Source: Ignavibacteriota bacterium (GTDB lineage: Bacteria; Bacteroidota; Ignavibacteria; Palsa-1295). Taken from it: a stretch of DNA of 9,497 bases. This document shows positions 1 through 7,868 of the stretch, piece by piece (the stretch's first letter is position 1; each line of letters opens with the position of its first letter). The stretch is from NCBI GenBank assembly GCA_025357895.1, contig JANYLL010000423.1:1-9497 (forward strand), in the 5' to 3' direction. The notes beneath the pieces were generated by a model, which worked only from the letters and a program-made list of their open reading frames with translations, made no database searches and was not told the origin of the DNA. Position numbers and translations under genes: made by a program.

Positions 1-3000
1 CAGGAACGGTGCCGAACCGATCCTGTAATTCTTTTACGATCTCATCGATCTCCGGCTTTGATGCTGCTAAAGCAAACCGTTGATAGAAGTTGAAACGCTC
101 AGCATCATCTTCGATATAATGGTCAGGAATAAGTGCGTCAACTCCAAGGGAAATGCTCGTTCCTTCGGCGTCTTCTTTCTTTCTCCGAATAAATGCATTC
201 CGCGAATTATTTACAGGCTGGTCTTTGAACAGATCCTTAAATTCTTCTTCTTTCAATTCGTCAACAGCTTCAGCCAGAGTTTTCTGGAAAAGATCGAAGC
301 CTATCTCATTGATAAAACCGGATTGCTCTGCTCCTAAAAGATTTCCTGCTCCACGGATTTCCATATCGCGCATGGCAAGTTGGAATCCGGCACCGAGATC
401 GGAAAATTCTTCCATTGCTTCCAGCCTTCGAAGCGAATCTTTTGAAAGCTGCTTGATCGGAGGTGTAACAAGATAGCAATATGCCTGTTCATTAGATCTG
501 CCGACTCTTCCCCTCAACTGATACAACTCTGCAAGTCCGAAATTATGTGCATGATTTATAATAATAGTATTCGCATTGGGTACATCGAGTCCTGATTCGA
601 CGATCTTCGTTGCACAAAGAATATCAATCTTGCGCTCTAAGAAATCGCGCATTATTTTCTCGATTACTGTAGAAGATAACTGGCCGTGAACGATACCTGT
701 CCGTGCCCTCGGTGCAAGTTCTTTTAATTTTAAGGCATAGACTTCAATATCTACAACCTTATCGTTAATGGCATAGATCTGCCCGCCGCGCTCCATCTCT
801 CTGCGGATCGCTTGCCTGATAGTATCAGACTGAAGATCAGTAAGAATTTCCGTATTTATTGGTAAGCGGTTCTTCGGAGGTGTTTCGATAACAGAAAGAT
901 CGCGCGCTCCCAAAAGGGAAAAATTTAATGTACGAGGGATGGGAGTTGCAGTAAGTGTGAGTGTATCAACTGTTGCACGAAGTTCTCGTAATTTTTCTTT
1001 CGCGGCAACACCGAATCTGTGCTCTTCATCAATGATCAGCAAACCAATGTCTTTAAATAATACATCTTTCGAAAGAAGCCGGTGAGTACCGATAAGTACG
1101 TCAACCTTACCTTCGGCAAGTTTTTCAAGTACTTCCTTTTGTTCTTTAGTTGTCTTAAATCGTGAGATCGATGCTACGGCTACTCCAAAGCGCTCTAATC
1201 TATCTTTGAACGATCGTTCATGCTGTTCCGCTAAGATCGTTGTTGGAACAAGTACAGCAACTTGTTTTTTATCAAGGGTCGCTTTCATCGCCGCGCGCAT
1301 CGCAATTTCTGTTTTTCCATATCCTACATCTCCGCAGATCAGCCTATCCATTGGTGCATTTATTTCCATATCACGTTTTAGATCATCGGTTGCCTTTGCT
1401 TGATCAGGAGTATCTTCGTAAAGGAATGCAGCTTCCATTTCACGCTGAATAATATCATCTTTTGAAAAAGCAAAACCCTCCTGTTTTTTTCTTTTCGCGT
1501 AAATAGAAATTAGGCTTCGTGCAATATCTTTGAGCCGGCGTTTCGTTTTTTCTTTGGTCTTCTGCCAGGCGGGGGATCCGAGTTTTGAAAGTTTAACACT
1601 ATTCTCAGCAACTTCAACAGCAGAGTAGCGTGATAGCTTTGCGATATAATCAAGATTGACGAAGAGTATATCATTATCACGGTAAAGCAATCTGACGACT
1701 TCCTGTTTTGCTCCACGAACTTCAATTGTATCAAGACCCATGAATTTACCTATGCCTTTATCTTCATGCACAAGCAGATCACCGCGTTTAAGGGTGCGAA
1801 GTTCACGAAGCGAAATTCCTTTTGCCCGCGAAGCACGCTTGCGACTCGATGCTCCTCGGTCGCGGCGCCTGCCGAATAACTCATGTTCTGTGAAGACGAC
1901 TTTCTTTTTAGTTTCAGGAAGTACAAAACCATGCGCAAGAGATGGGCAGAAATAAACTATACGACCTTTCTTTATAGGAATTGCTTCTGGCTCCAAAGAA
2001 CTCTCGATAGTGTGATACTCATCTGAATATGGATCGTCCATGGTCTCCCCGGCTTCCAAAAGATCTTCCATGCGCTTGATGAGATCTTTTGATTCGGCAA
2101 GGATAACAACTTCATAATTTTCTTCGACTAATTCATGAATTTTCTCGCGAATTATTTTGAGATTTGCATTAAAACTCGGTTGACCTTTTGCATCAAAATC
2201 AATAACCGAGGATTTTGGCTCAGGAAAATTTGTAATAAAGAGATTTGTTCTTTCTTCAAGTGAGGCAATTATTTTCTCGCCACTTGCTTTCTCTAATACA
2301 CTTCGTATGCGTTGAGGCTCAAATTCAGCAATGATAGTTTTTTCAGAAAGATAATCGAAGAGGAAGGCTGTTCGTAAAATCCCTTCAGCCTCAAGAGCAT
2401 TTGGCACAAGAGCGAGTTCCTGACGATGTGCGATCGAACGTTGGCTAATAGAATCAAACTCACGGATGCTTTCGATGGTGTCTCCAAAAAATTCTATTCG
2501 AAATGGAACGGTATCAGTAAATGGAAAGATATCGATGATTCCACCGCGAATCGCATAATCACCGGACGTTTCGACAAATTGCTTTTCTTCGAATCGATGC
2601 TCGCGAAGCCACCATGATAGAAAATCATATCCAAGAGTTTCTCCTACAGAGATTTTTAATGTCTCTTTCGTAAATACCTGCGCTGCAGGAAGAGGGATCA
2701 ATAGGGAATCAGCATCAGCAAGAACTACGAGCGAGTTTTTTGCCTGGGTAAGCTTTTCAAGTGCCTCAAGTATTTGTCCAAAATTTTCGGTCGCAGTTGT
2801 ATTTTTCCGAAGTTCTTGCTTAATTGATGATTGGTGTACTACCTGCGAGAAGAGGACAAGTTTTTCTTCTCCGAGGAGTTTTGCGAGATCGTCAAATGCG
2901 CGTTCAGTATCTTTCGCATCTTCGAAAATGAGAAGGATATTGCGGTTTTCCTGAATATATATCTGCGCGAATACCAAAGTATCCAGTGATGAAGGCAAGT

Positions 3001-3106
3001 TAGAGAGTGAGAACGTTGTGCCTGATTCAGTTACGGCACGTCGAAGTTCCGCCATTGCAGGCAAGGCTTGAATAATATGCGAAATATATTTATAAAAAGC
3101 TGTCAT
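1..3106 (-). CDS. mfd: Transcription-repair coupling factor Mfd (C-terminus cut off by window edge)
   Basis: Mfd is a cytoplasmic ATP-driven translocase that removes RNA polymerase stalled at DNA lesions and recruits UvrA for nucleotide excision repair. The frame is open from the ATG at 3106 to base 1, giving 1035 complete codons with no frameshift; family members are usually about 1100-1150 residues, so only the end of the C-terminal UvrA-inhibitory domain is missing. Visible in order: a UvrB-like N-terminal part with RGGIIDIFP at residues 187-195; the CarD-like RNA polymerase-interacting domain starting near residue 440 (GDLLVHEDKGIGKF, 442-455); ETPDQ near 565-569; Walker A GDVGYGKTE at 592-600; DEEH box at 693-696; TATP at 719-722; and GRVGRS (helicase motif VI) at 866-871. 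The stretch that usually carries PDWETLPYD-like residues is divergent, as in Bacteroidota proteins. No Shine-Dalgarno is seen before the ATG, which follows an A/T-rich stretch 79 bases after the preceding gene. Confidence 0.97.
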   Translation of the reverse strand, partial: MTAFYKYISHIIQALPAMAELRRAVTESGTTFSLSNLPSSLDTLVFAQIYIQENRNILLIFEDAKDTERAFDDLAKLLGEEKLVLFSQVVHQSSIKQELRKNTTATENFGQILEALEKLTQAKNSLVVLADADSLLIPLPAAQVFTKETLKISVGETLGYDFLSWWLREHRFEEKQFVETSGDYAIRGGIIDIFPFTDTVPFRIEFFGDTIESIREFDSISQRSIAHRQELALVPNALEAEGILRTAFLFDYLSEKTIIAEFEPQRIRSVLEKASGEKIIASLEERTNLFITNFPEPKSSVIDFDAKGQPSFNANLKIIREKIHELVEENYEVVILAESKDLIKRMEDLLEAGETMDDPYSDEYHTIESSLEPEAIPIKKGRIVYFCPSLAHGFVLPETKKKVVFTEHELFGRRRDRGASSRKRASRAKGISLRELRTLKRGDLLVHEDKGIGKFMGLDTIEVRGAKQEVVRLLYRDNDILFVNLDYIAKLSRYSAVEVAENSVKLSKLGSPAWQKTKEKTKRRLKDIARSLISIYAKRKKQEGFAFSKDDIIQREMEAAFLYEDTPDQAKATDDLKRDMEINAPMDRLICGDVGYGKTEIAMRAAMKATLDKKQVAVLVPTTILAEQHERSFKDRLERFGVAVASISRFKTTKEQKEVLEKLAEGKVDVLIGTHRLLSKDVLFKDIGLLIIDEEHRFGVAAKEKLRELRATVDTLTLTATPIPRTLNFSLLGARDLSVIETPPKNRLPINTEILTDLQSDTIRQAIRREMERGGQIYAINDKVVDIEVYALKLKELAPRARTGIVHGQLSSTVIEKIMRDFLERKIDILCATKIVESGLDVPNANTIIINHAHNFGLAELYQLRGRVGRSNEQAYCYLVTPPIKQLSKDSLRRLEAMEEFSDLGAGFQLAMRDMEIRGAGNLLGAEQSGFINEIGFDLFQKTLAEAVDELKEEEFKDLFKDQPVNNSRNAFIRRKKEDAEGTSISLGVDALIPDHYIEDDAERFNFYQRFALAASKPEIDEIVKELQDRFGTVP

Positions 3107-3130
3107 AAAGTTTTAAAAACACAAAATCCC

Positions 3131-3166
3131 CACAGGCTCGCGTAGGAAAATAATCCTCGAGCCGTG
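3131..3166 (-). terminator. Bulged hairpin between the membrane-protein gene and mfd; possible terminator or attenuator
   Basis: Outer stem CAC/GTG (3131-3133 with 3164-3166), then, after one bulged A, GGCTCG/CGAGCC (3135-3140 with 3158-3163), then, after a 3-base bulge, AGGA/TCCT (3144-3147 with 3154-3157) around a 6-base A/T loop. That makes 13 pairs. It lies 19 bases past the membrane-protein stop. Read on the minus strand the stem is followed by GGGATTTTGTGTTTTT, T-rich but not an immediate clean T-run, so it is an imperfect intrinsic terminator at best. As it ends only 24 bases before the mfd ATG, it could also act on mfd transcription or translation. Confidence 0.45.
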
Positions 3167-3185
3167 CAGGTAATCAGATAACAGA

Positions 3186-4358
3186 TTATTCTTTGGTCAG
3201 GTTTTCCGAATTCTCAATAGAGAGTACTGCATTGTCCGGATATTCCAACTCACCTTCTTTGCGGGTGCGCAAATCGTAATAGAACGTGGTGAGGAATGCG
3301 GGCACAAATGCAATAGTTAGTGCGGAGGAAATAAAATATACCAATTCAATACTAAGAATGTCGCCTTTTATTCCTCTAAAAAGAAAGGAAATATTCGTAT
3401 TGCCGCGAATAAATTCTGTGATCCATGTTAAATCCGATGAAATAGCAAGCGAGAGAGGAGTTTGGATAAGTGCATAAGCTATATAGATAATAAGTCCGAC
3501 AAGTAGAGATATTCCAAAAATTCGCCAGAAATTGTCTTTCGTAAGGTCCAGACTTCTCTTTATTGACATAATAGGACCTAATTCTTCACTCACTAGAGCC
3601 GCTCTGCAAAAAAGTATTCTTAAGATAGCATAAATTAAAAAGAAGGTTGAAATGAACAGCCCAAATGCACCGAGTACCGGAGAAATTGCTACAGAAATTG
3701 TAACCACTAAACCTAGCCCCATCATCATTGCAAGAAAGATCAGTACATATTGGATGAGGATCAGCCACATTGATTGGGTAAATGCTATTCGGAAGATAGA
3801 ATCAAGAGGAAATGACCGTTCTTCATATGCCCTGCTTGTAAGATCGTAGAGTGCTCCTGAGCAAGCAACGAAACCAAGCATCAAAAGAAATAAACCGGAA
3901 AGTGAAATCACAAGACCTCCACCCACTTCTGAAAGTATCGCGTCTCCGACGGATTTCCCTGTTTGCTTATCCACGATATCTGCTATACTATCGAGCCGTG
4001 CGAAAATTCTTGAATGCGCTGAATCAGGGTACTCTAATTTTACTTTTTCTTTGACACTATCAATAACATGAAAAAGTTTAGAGTATGTGAGCCGGTATAG
4101 TAAAAAAGAATTGCTTTTCGTATTCGAACTTATAAGGTAATCCCGAATTAATTTTGGAGCCTCAGGGGATGCAGCAGTAAATTTATGAAGGATTACCTCT
4201 CCACCATCCAGAGCATTATCAAGGCCATAGTGCACAACAAGAATCCCCGGTGCAGTGAATATTATAAATAATAAGGCGGCACGCCAATATATTCGCTTGA
4301 CGATTCGGATCGATTCACGGATAATAGCGCCAAGATCGAGCGGGTGTGATGGAATCAT
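3186..4358 (-). CDS. Multi-pass inner-membrane protein, GPDPase_memb / DUF7544-like, function unknown
   Basis: A 390-residue integral membrane protein of unknown function. Hydrophobic segments are seen at about residues 26-44, 146-168, 196-219, 222-248, 279-298 and 334-358. A hydrophilic stretch (about 45-145) separates the first from the second and should form one large soluble loop. RSLDLTKDNFWRIFGI at 268-283 and FYYDLRTRKEGE at 359-370 resemble motifs recurrent in proteins annotated as glycerophosphoryl diester phosphodiesterase membrane domain or DUF7544/DUF7847-like; those names describe membrane topology only, and no catalytic phosphodiesterase domain is present here. The ATG lies 3 bases after the ligA stop, with no Shine-Dalgarno, so translation is probably coupled to ligA. 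The C-terminal tail (360-390) is charged and probably cytoplasmic. It could take part in envelope or transport functions, but nothing in the sequence shows this. The coding call is secure; the family assignment rests on motif memory. Confidence 0.85.
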   Translation of the reverse strand: MIPSHPLDLGAIIRESIRIVKRIYWRAALLFIIFTAPGILVVHYGLDNALDGGEVILHKFTAASPEAPKLIRDYLISSNTKSNSFLLYRLTYSKLFHVIDSVKEKVKLEYPDSAHSRIFARLDSIADIVDKQTGKSVGDAILSEVGGGLVISLSGLFLLMLGFVACSGALYDLTSRAYEERSFPLDSIFRIAFTQSMWLILIQYVLIFLAMMMGLGLVVTISVAISPVLGAFGLFISTFFLIYAILRILFCRAALVSEELGPIMSIKRSLDLTKDNFWRIFGISLLVGLIIYIAYALIQTPLSLAISSDLTWITEFIRGNTNISFLFRGIKGDILSIELVYFISSALTIAFVPAFLTTFYYDLRTRKEGELEYPDNAVLSIENSENLTKE

Positions 4359-4361
4359 GAT

Positions 4362-6392
4362 TTATAATTCTTTTAAAAATTCTTCTTCGGTTAATACCCG
4401 AACACCGAGTTCATTTGCTTTCTCGAGTTTTGAACCTGCTTCAACACCTGCAAGGACATAATCGGTCTTTTTGCTGACCGAACCAGTTGCTTTGCCGCCG
4501 CGTGCTTCGATCTTATCCTTCGCTTCATCCCGGCTCATCGTAGAAAGTGTACCGGTCAGGACAAAAGTTTTACCTTTGAAAAATTCTAATTCGATAACAT
4601 CACGCTTGATTTTTTCTCCGCTGAATGGAAGACCTCTTCCTTTTAGCTTCTCGAGGATCGGCTTGATCTTTGGGTTTCTGAAATATTGATATACGCTCGA
4701 TGCGATCTCCGGTCCGATTGCTTCTACTTCATCAATTTGTTCTAAACTTGCTTCCGCGACTACATCAATTGAGCCGAATGCTCGGATAAGCAGCTTTGCG
4801 ATGTTAGTGCCGACATGGCGAATGCCAAGCCCAAAGAGCAATTTCTCAGGAGGCTGCGTTTTGCTTTTTTCAATACCTGCAAACAAATTTTCCAATTTCT
4901 TTTCGCCCATGCGTTCAAGAGCAAGAAGGGTTTCCTTTTTATCGTCAAGAGTATAAATATCATCTATCGTTGTAAGAAATCCTGCACGGACGAACTGCTC
5001 AACCGATTGCTCACCGAGTCCGGCTATATCCATTGCTCCCCGTGCGGCAAAATGCGTGATACGGGCTACCACTTGCGGAGAGCATTCAGGATTTTCGCAA
5101 TACCAATTCACTTCGCCCTCAGGATGAATGAGAGGCGAATCGCATGCCGGACAATTTTTGGGATAATGAAACGGCTTTGAACCCTTTGGCCGTTTTGCAT
5201 GGACAACTCCGGCAACTTTAGGAATTACATCGCCACCGCGTTCAATAATCACTGTATCACCGATACGAATATCTTTGCGCTCGATCTCATCAGAATTATG
5301 AAGTGTCGCACGTCGAATAGTGATTCCGGTAAGCGCAACAGGCTCAAGTTCTGCAACAGGAGTGATCGTGCCCATTCTTCCGACTTGCAAAGTAATATCG
5401 TTTAAAATAGTTTTTGCCTGCCTCGCTTCAAATTTATAGGCAATTGCCCAACGTGGTGATTTTGTAACTTTGCCGAGTTCATCCTGCTCGCGAAGTGAAT
5501 TGACTTTTATAACTGCTCCGTCGATCTCGAATGGAAGAGAGTCGCGTTCTTCCTGCCACTTCATAGCAAAATCCATTACTTCGTCAATTGATTTAACGTG
5601 ACGAGTATATTGCGATATGGGAAATCCAAGCTCTTTTAAAAATTCGAGGCGTGATGTTTGCGTTTGAAGATCAAGTTCTTCTTTTCCAATAAATTGTAGT
5701 TGATACGCTGTAAATGAAAGCGGACGTTTTGCAACTTCTTTTGAGTCGAGTGTCTTCAAAGTACCTGCAGTAGAGTTGCGAGGATTGGCGAAGGGCGGTT
5801 CTCCAAGTTCTTCGCGCTCAGCATTCATTTTTCGAAATCCTTCCAAGTTCATAAAGACTTCGCCGCGAACTTCGAATTTCAGATGCGAGTACTTCTTTGC
5901 CTCACGAATTGCAAGAGGAATAGCACGGATGGTGCGTACATTCTGAGTGACATCATCTCCGGTAACCCCATCTCCGCGAGTTGCTCCGCGGACAAGTTTT
6001 CCGTTTTCATATGTCAGGCTCATTGCCACTCCGTCAAATTTCAGTTCACAGGTATATCCATCTTTCGGCGAATGCCCGAGGAGATCATTAATGCGTCGTT
6101 CAAATTCGAACACTTCTTCCTTGTTATAAGTATTGGCAAGAGAAAGCATTGGAATGGCATGGGTAGCCGGAGGAAAAAGCTTTGTTGGCTCGCCTGAAAC
6201 ACGGGAAGTAGGAGAGTAGGATGAAGCAAATTCAGGATATTTTGCTTCGAGAGATTCAAGCTCTTTTATCTTTATGTCAAATTCGCGATCGCTGATCGTT
6301 GGTTGAGCAAGAACATAGTATCTATAATTATGCTCATCTAACTCCTTTCGGAGCAATTCTATTCTATCACCGATGGATACACTTGCTTTCAT
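4362..6392 (-). CDS. ligA: NAD-dependent DNA ligase LigA
   Basis: LigA seals 3'-OH/5'-phosphate nicks in duplex DNA using NAD+, joining Okazaki fragments and finishing repair in the cytoplasm. The 676-residue length is normal for the family, and every domain is present. The Ia domain holds YYVLAQPTISDREFD (25-39). The adenylation domain has SLANTYN (84-90), the nucleotidyl-acceptor lysine K118 in ELKFDG, GEVFM (177-181), DGAVIKVN (291-298) and WAIAYKF with K320 (315-321). The OB fold follows (about 325-400, LQVGRMGTITP). The zinc finger has all four cysteines: C414, C417, C432 and C437. A helix-hairpin-helix region spans about 450-590 and a BRCT domain 602-676. No catalytic residue is missing, so the enzyme should be active. 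The ATG lies 6 bases after the rodZ-like stop and the TAA lies 3 bases before the membrane-protein ATG, indicating co-transcription and probably coupled translation. The spacing before the start has no usable Shine-Dalgarno. Confidence 0.99.
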   Translation of the reverse strand: MKASVSIGDRIELLRKELDEHNYRYYVLAQPTISDREFDIKIKELESLEAKYPEFASSYSPTSRVSGEPTKLFPPATHAIPMLSLANTYNKEEVFEFERRINDLLGHSPKDGYTCELKFDGVAMSLTYENGKLVRGATRGDGVTGDDVTQNVRTIRAIPLAIREAKKYSHLKFEVRGEVFMNLEGFRKMNAEREELGEPPFANPRNSTAGTLKTLDSKEVAKRPLSFTAYQLQFIGKEELDLQTQTSRLEFLKELGFPISQYTRHVKSIDEVMDFAMKWQEERDSLPFEIDGAVIKVNSLREQDELGKVTKSPRWAIAYKFEARQAKTILNDITLQVGRMGTITPVAELEPVALTGITIRRATLHNSDEIERKDIRIGDTVIIERGGDVIPKVAGVVHAKRPKGSKPFHYPKNCPACDSPLIHPEGEVNWYCENPECSPQVVARITHFAARGAMDIAGLGEQSVEQFVRAGFLTTIDDIYTLDDKKETLLALERMGEKKLENLFAGIEKSKTQPPEKLLFGLGIRHVGTNIAKLLIRAFGSIDVVAEASLEQIDEVEAIGPEIASSVYQYFRNPKIKPILEKLKGRGLPFSGEKIKRDVIELEFFKGKTFVLTGTLSTMSRDEAKDKIEARGGKATGSVSKKTDYVLAGVEAGSKLEKANELGVRVLTEEEFLKEL

Positions 6393-6398
6393 CAGGAT

Positions 6399-7745
6399 TT
6401 AGCCAGGCAGAACCGGCTTGACTGAGGGTATGCGCATTTTAATAGCAGGAGTCTTTGCAACTTTTTTCTTGGGAATCGGCTGTGGCTTCTTTTTTTCGGG
6501 AACAGCAGTTCTTTTCTTTACTCTTCCTTTTTTCTTTGGCAGAATTTCCTTTTTTACTTCAGTTTTATGATCTTCAGAAGGAAGAACGGAAATTTTATTG
6601 CGTGTTAGTATAGCGTTTCGTACAACAATGTTCGATCCCGGAATCGTAGGAAGATTTGTAAGTGCTTTGCCGTCAAGTATCATTGAAACAGATTTCTGAT
6701 TGCCAAGGAAAAGTAAATATTTTTCTTTCGCGGAAAATCTTCTTGTTTCGCCTTTAGCCAGTTTTCCTCTGAATCCATTGCCAATATCAGGAGAAACCGA
6801 AACCCAGACTGAATCTTTCGCACTGATCGTAAAGATCAAAGAATCATTGGTTGACGCAATAACAGCAGCTAAATCTTTCTTAGGAGGAACAATGGTTTTT
6901 GGTTTTTGCTCAGACTGCTTTGTAACAGTTTTTTGTTCAGGTTCGCTGGAAGTTATAGGTTGGTTTTGTTTTTTTGTAAATATCGAATAGGCAACAATTG
7001 CAGCAATTATAACCAATAAGCCTACGATCGTTTTGGTTGCTCGTGACATTCCTCCACGAATTTCTTTATCTTCATCTCGCTTATTATAGGTAGGTGGATA
7101 CTTTTCTTCGGAAATGTTTTCTTGCGTTACTAAACGACGTGAGCGCACAGTCTCTTTTAAAATAGGTTCAGGCTCTTCTGGATGTTGCGGACTTTCCGGA
7201 ATGAGATCTCGCTCCTGCCTACGAAAAGAGCTTCTTGGAGTCGGAGGCTCATCTTTTTTCCGGACAAACATCATTGGCTCTTCGCCTTTTCTTTTTGTTA
7301 TGCCCAATCGTTCTTCACGCACTTGATCAGCTTCTTCCCAAAGATCGCGAGCAGTAATTTCTTCGACGGCGTCTTTAACTCCTTCTTCAACAATCTTCAC
7401 AACCGATTCTGTCGTCTTTACTGCCGACTTCGTCATTTTTTTCGCAACACCCGGCATTGCAGAAACTGCTGAAGAAAGAATATTATCCTTTTCTTCTACG
7501 ATAGCTTCTTGTTGAAGCATTTCAAGTTTTATATTGAGGAATTTGGCATACTCTGTGAGAAATGCCTTGCGGTAAGGACCTGGCGGGAGCGGACGGATAT
7601 CGCCGGCTTCCATTGCTTCAATATAATGTAGGTTAAGACGTAATCGCGCAGCTACATCACTAATACTCAAGCCACGGGCTTCCCGGGCTTTTCGCAGGAT
7701 ATTTCCTTTTTCAGGTGTTAGTATTTCGTCTATGCTCTGAGCCAC
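6399..7745 (-). CDS. RodZ-like membrane-anchored HTH protein (DUF4115-like C-terminal domain), GTG start
   Basis: RodZ-family proteins link the MreB cytoskeleton to the wall-synthesis machinery: a cytoplasmic HTH domain binds MreB, one helix crosses the membrane, and the C-terminal domain lies outside. This 448-residue protein has the same plan. An HTH_25 domain is at about 12-80 (LRKAREARGLSISDVAARL, then YIEAMEAGD and LPPGPYRKAFLTEYAKFL). A long charged cytoplasmic linker (80-235) starts with a probable amphipathic helix near 100-130. One membrane helix is at about 239-255. A DUF4115-like beta domain lies at about 300-385 (DSVWVSVSPD, then GKLAKGETRRFSAKEKYLLFLGN). The last 58 residues are a lysine/proline-rich tail, absent from E. 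coli RodZ. The start is GTG at 7745: an in-frame stop lies only three codons upstream, no ATG occurs before residue 45, and the HTH would be lost by starting later. It is first in the minus-strand cluster. A role in cell shape is inferred from family and topology; mreB is not in the window. Confidence 0.88.
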   Translation of the reverse strand: MAQSIDEILTPEKGNILRKAREARGLSISDVAARLRLNLHYIEAMEAGDIRPLPPGPYRKAFLTEYAKFLNIKLEMLQQEAIVEEKDNILSSAVSAMPGVAKKMTKSAVKTTESVVKIVEEGVKDAVEEITARDLWEEADQVREERLGITKRKGEEPMMFVRKKDEPPTPRSSFRRQERDLIPESPQHPEEPEPILKETVRSRRLVTQENISEEKYPPTYNKRDEDKEIRGGMSRATKTIVGLLVIIAAIVAYSIFTKKQNQPITSSEPEQKTVTKQSEQKPKTIVPPKKDLAAVIASTNDSLIFTISAKDSVWVSVSPDIGNGFRGKLAKGETRRFSAKEKYLLFLGNQKSVSMILDGKALTNLPTIPGSNIVVRNAILTRNKISVLPSEDHKTEVKKEILPKKKGRVKKRTAVPEKKKPQPIPKKKVAKTPAIKMRIPSVKPVLPG

Positions 7746-7798
7746 TCCGAATGCTTAAATTATTAAAGATAGTGAGATTGTGAGGGCAGTAGTGCAAC

Positions 7799-7804
7799 GT
7801 TATA
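7799..7804 (-). promoter_or_regulatory. Possible -10 element for the rodZ-ligA cluster
   Basis: Minus-strand TATAAC (5 of 6 matches to TATAAT) inside an alternating T/A run, about 54 bases upstream of the GTG start at 7745. No good -35 hexamer lies at 16-18 bases upstream; that position falls inside the 22-bp palindrome, where the sequence is AAATTT or similar. The element is weak evidence on its own, and bacteria of the Bacteroidota use a different consensus. Confidence 0.25.
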
Positions 7805-7818
7805 TATACCTATGTTGG

Positions 7819-7840
7819 TTCAAATTTGATCATATTTGAA
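7819..7840. promoter_or_regulatory. 22-bp palindrome, operator-like
   Basis: Arms TTCAAAT (7819-7825) and ATTTGAA (7834-7840) flank a central TGATCA (7827-7832), all sharing one centre of symmetry; 10 of the 11 pairs match, the only mismatch being T7826 against T7833. Size, symmetry and A/T content suit a dimeric helix-turn-helix repressor or activator. It overlaps the positions where the -35 regions of both divergent promoters would be expected, so one bound protein could control both genes. The identity of any binding protein cannot be read from the window. Confidence 0.45.
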
Positions 7841-7864
7841 ATTGATTGCATGATTTGGGATATT
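7836..7864 (+). promoter_or_regulatory. Candidate sigma-70-type promoter for the tail-fibre-like gene
   Basis: TTGAAA (7836-7841, 5 of 6 matches to TTGACA) and GATATT (7859-7864, 4 of 6 to TATAAT) are separated by 17 bases. The -35-like hexamer lies in the right arm of the 22-bp palindrome. Transcription would begin near 7871, giving a leader of about 120 bases that includes the nested hairpin at 7869-7917. A/T-rich DNA yields such matches by chance, so confidence is low. Confidence 0.25.
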
Positions 7865-7868
7865 CTAA

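Noticed and set aside
1..3106. A broken or frameshifted mfd
   Set aside because: Reading the minus strand from 3106, all motor motifs fall in one frame to the window edge; the gene is only truncated by the window.
4815..5180. A 121-residue open frame on the plus strand, opposite ligA
   Set aside because: It is antisense to the helix-hairpin-helix and zinc-finger coding region of ligA, has no recognisable domain and no ribosome-binding site, so it is a shadow frame.
6399..6575. The lysine/proline-rich RodZ tail as the product of a frameshift
   Set aside because: The frame continues smoothly from the conserved domain and ends 6 bases before the ligA start, as expected for a compact operon.
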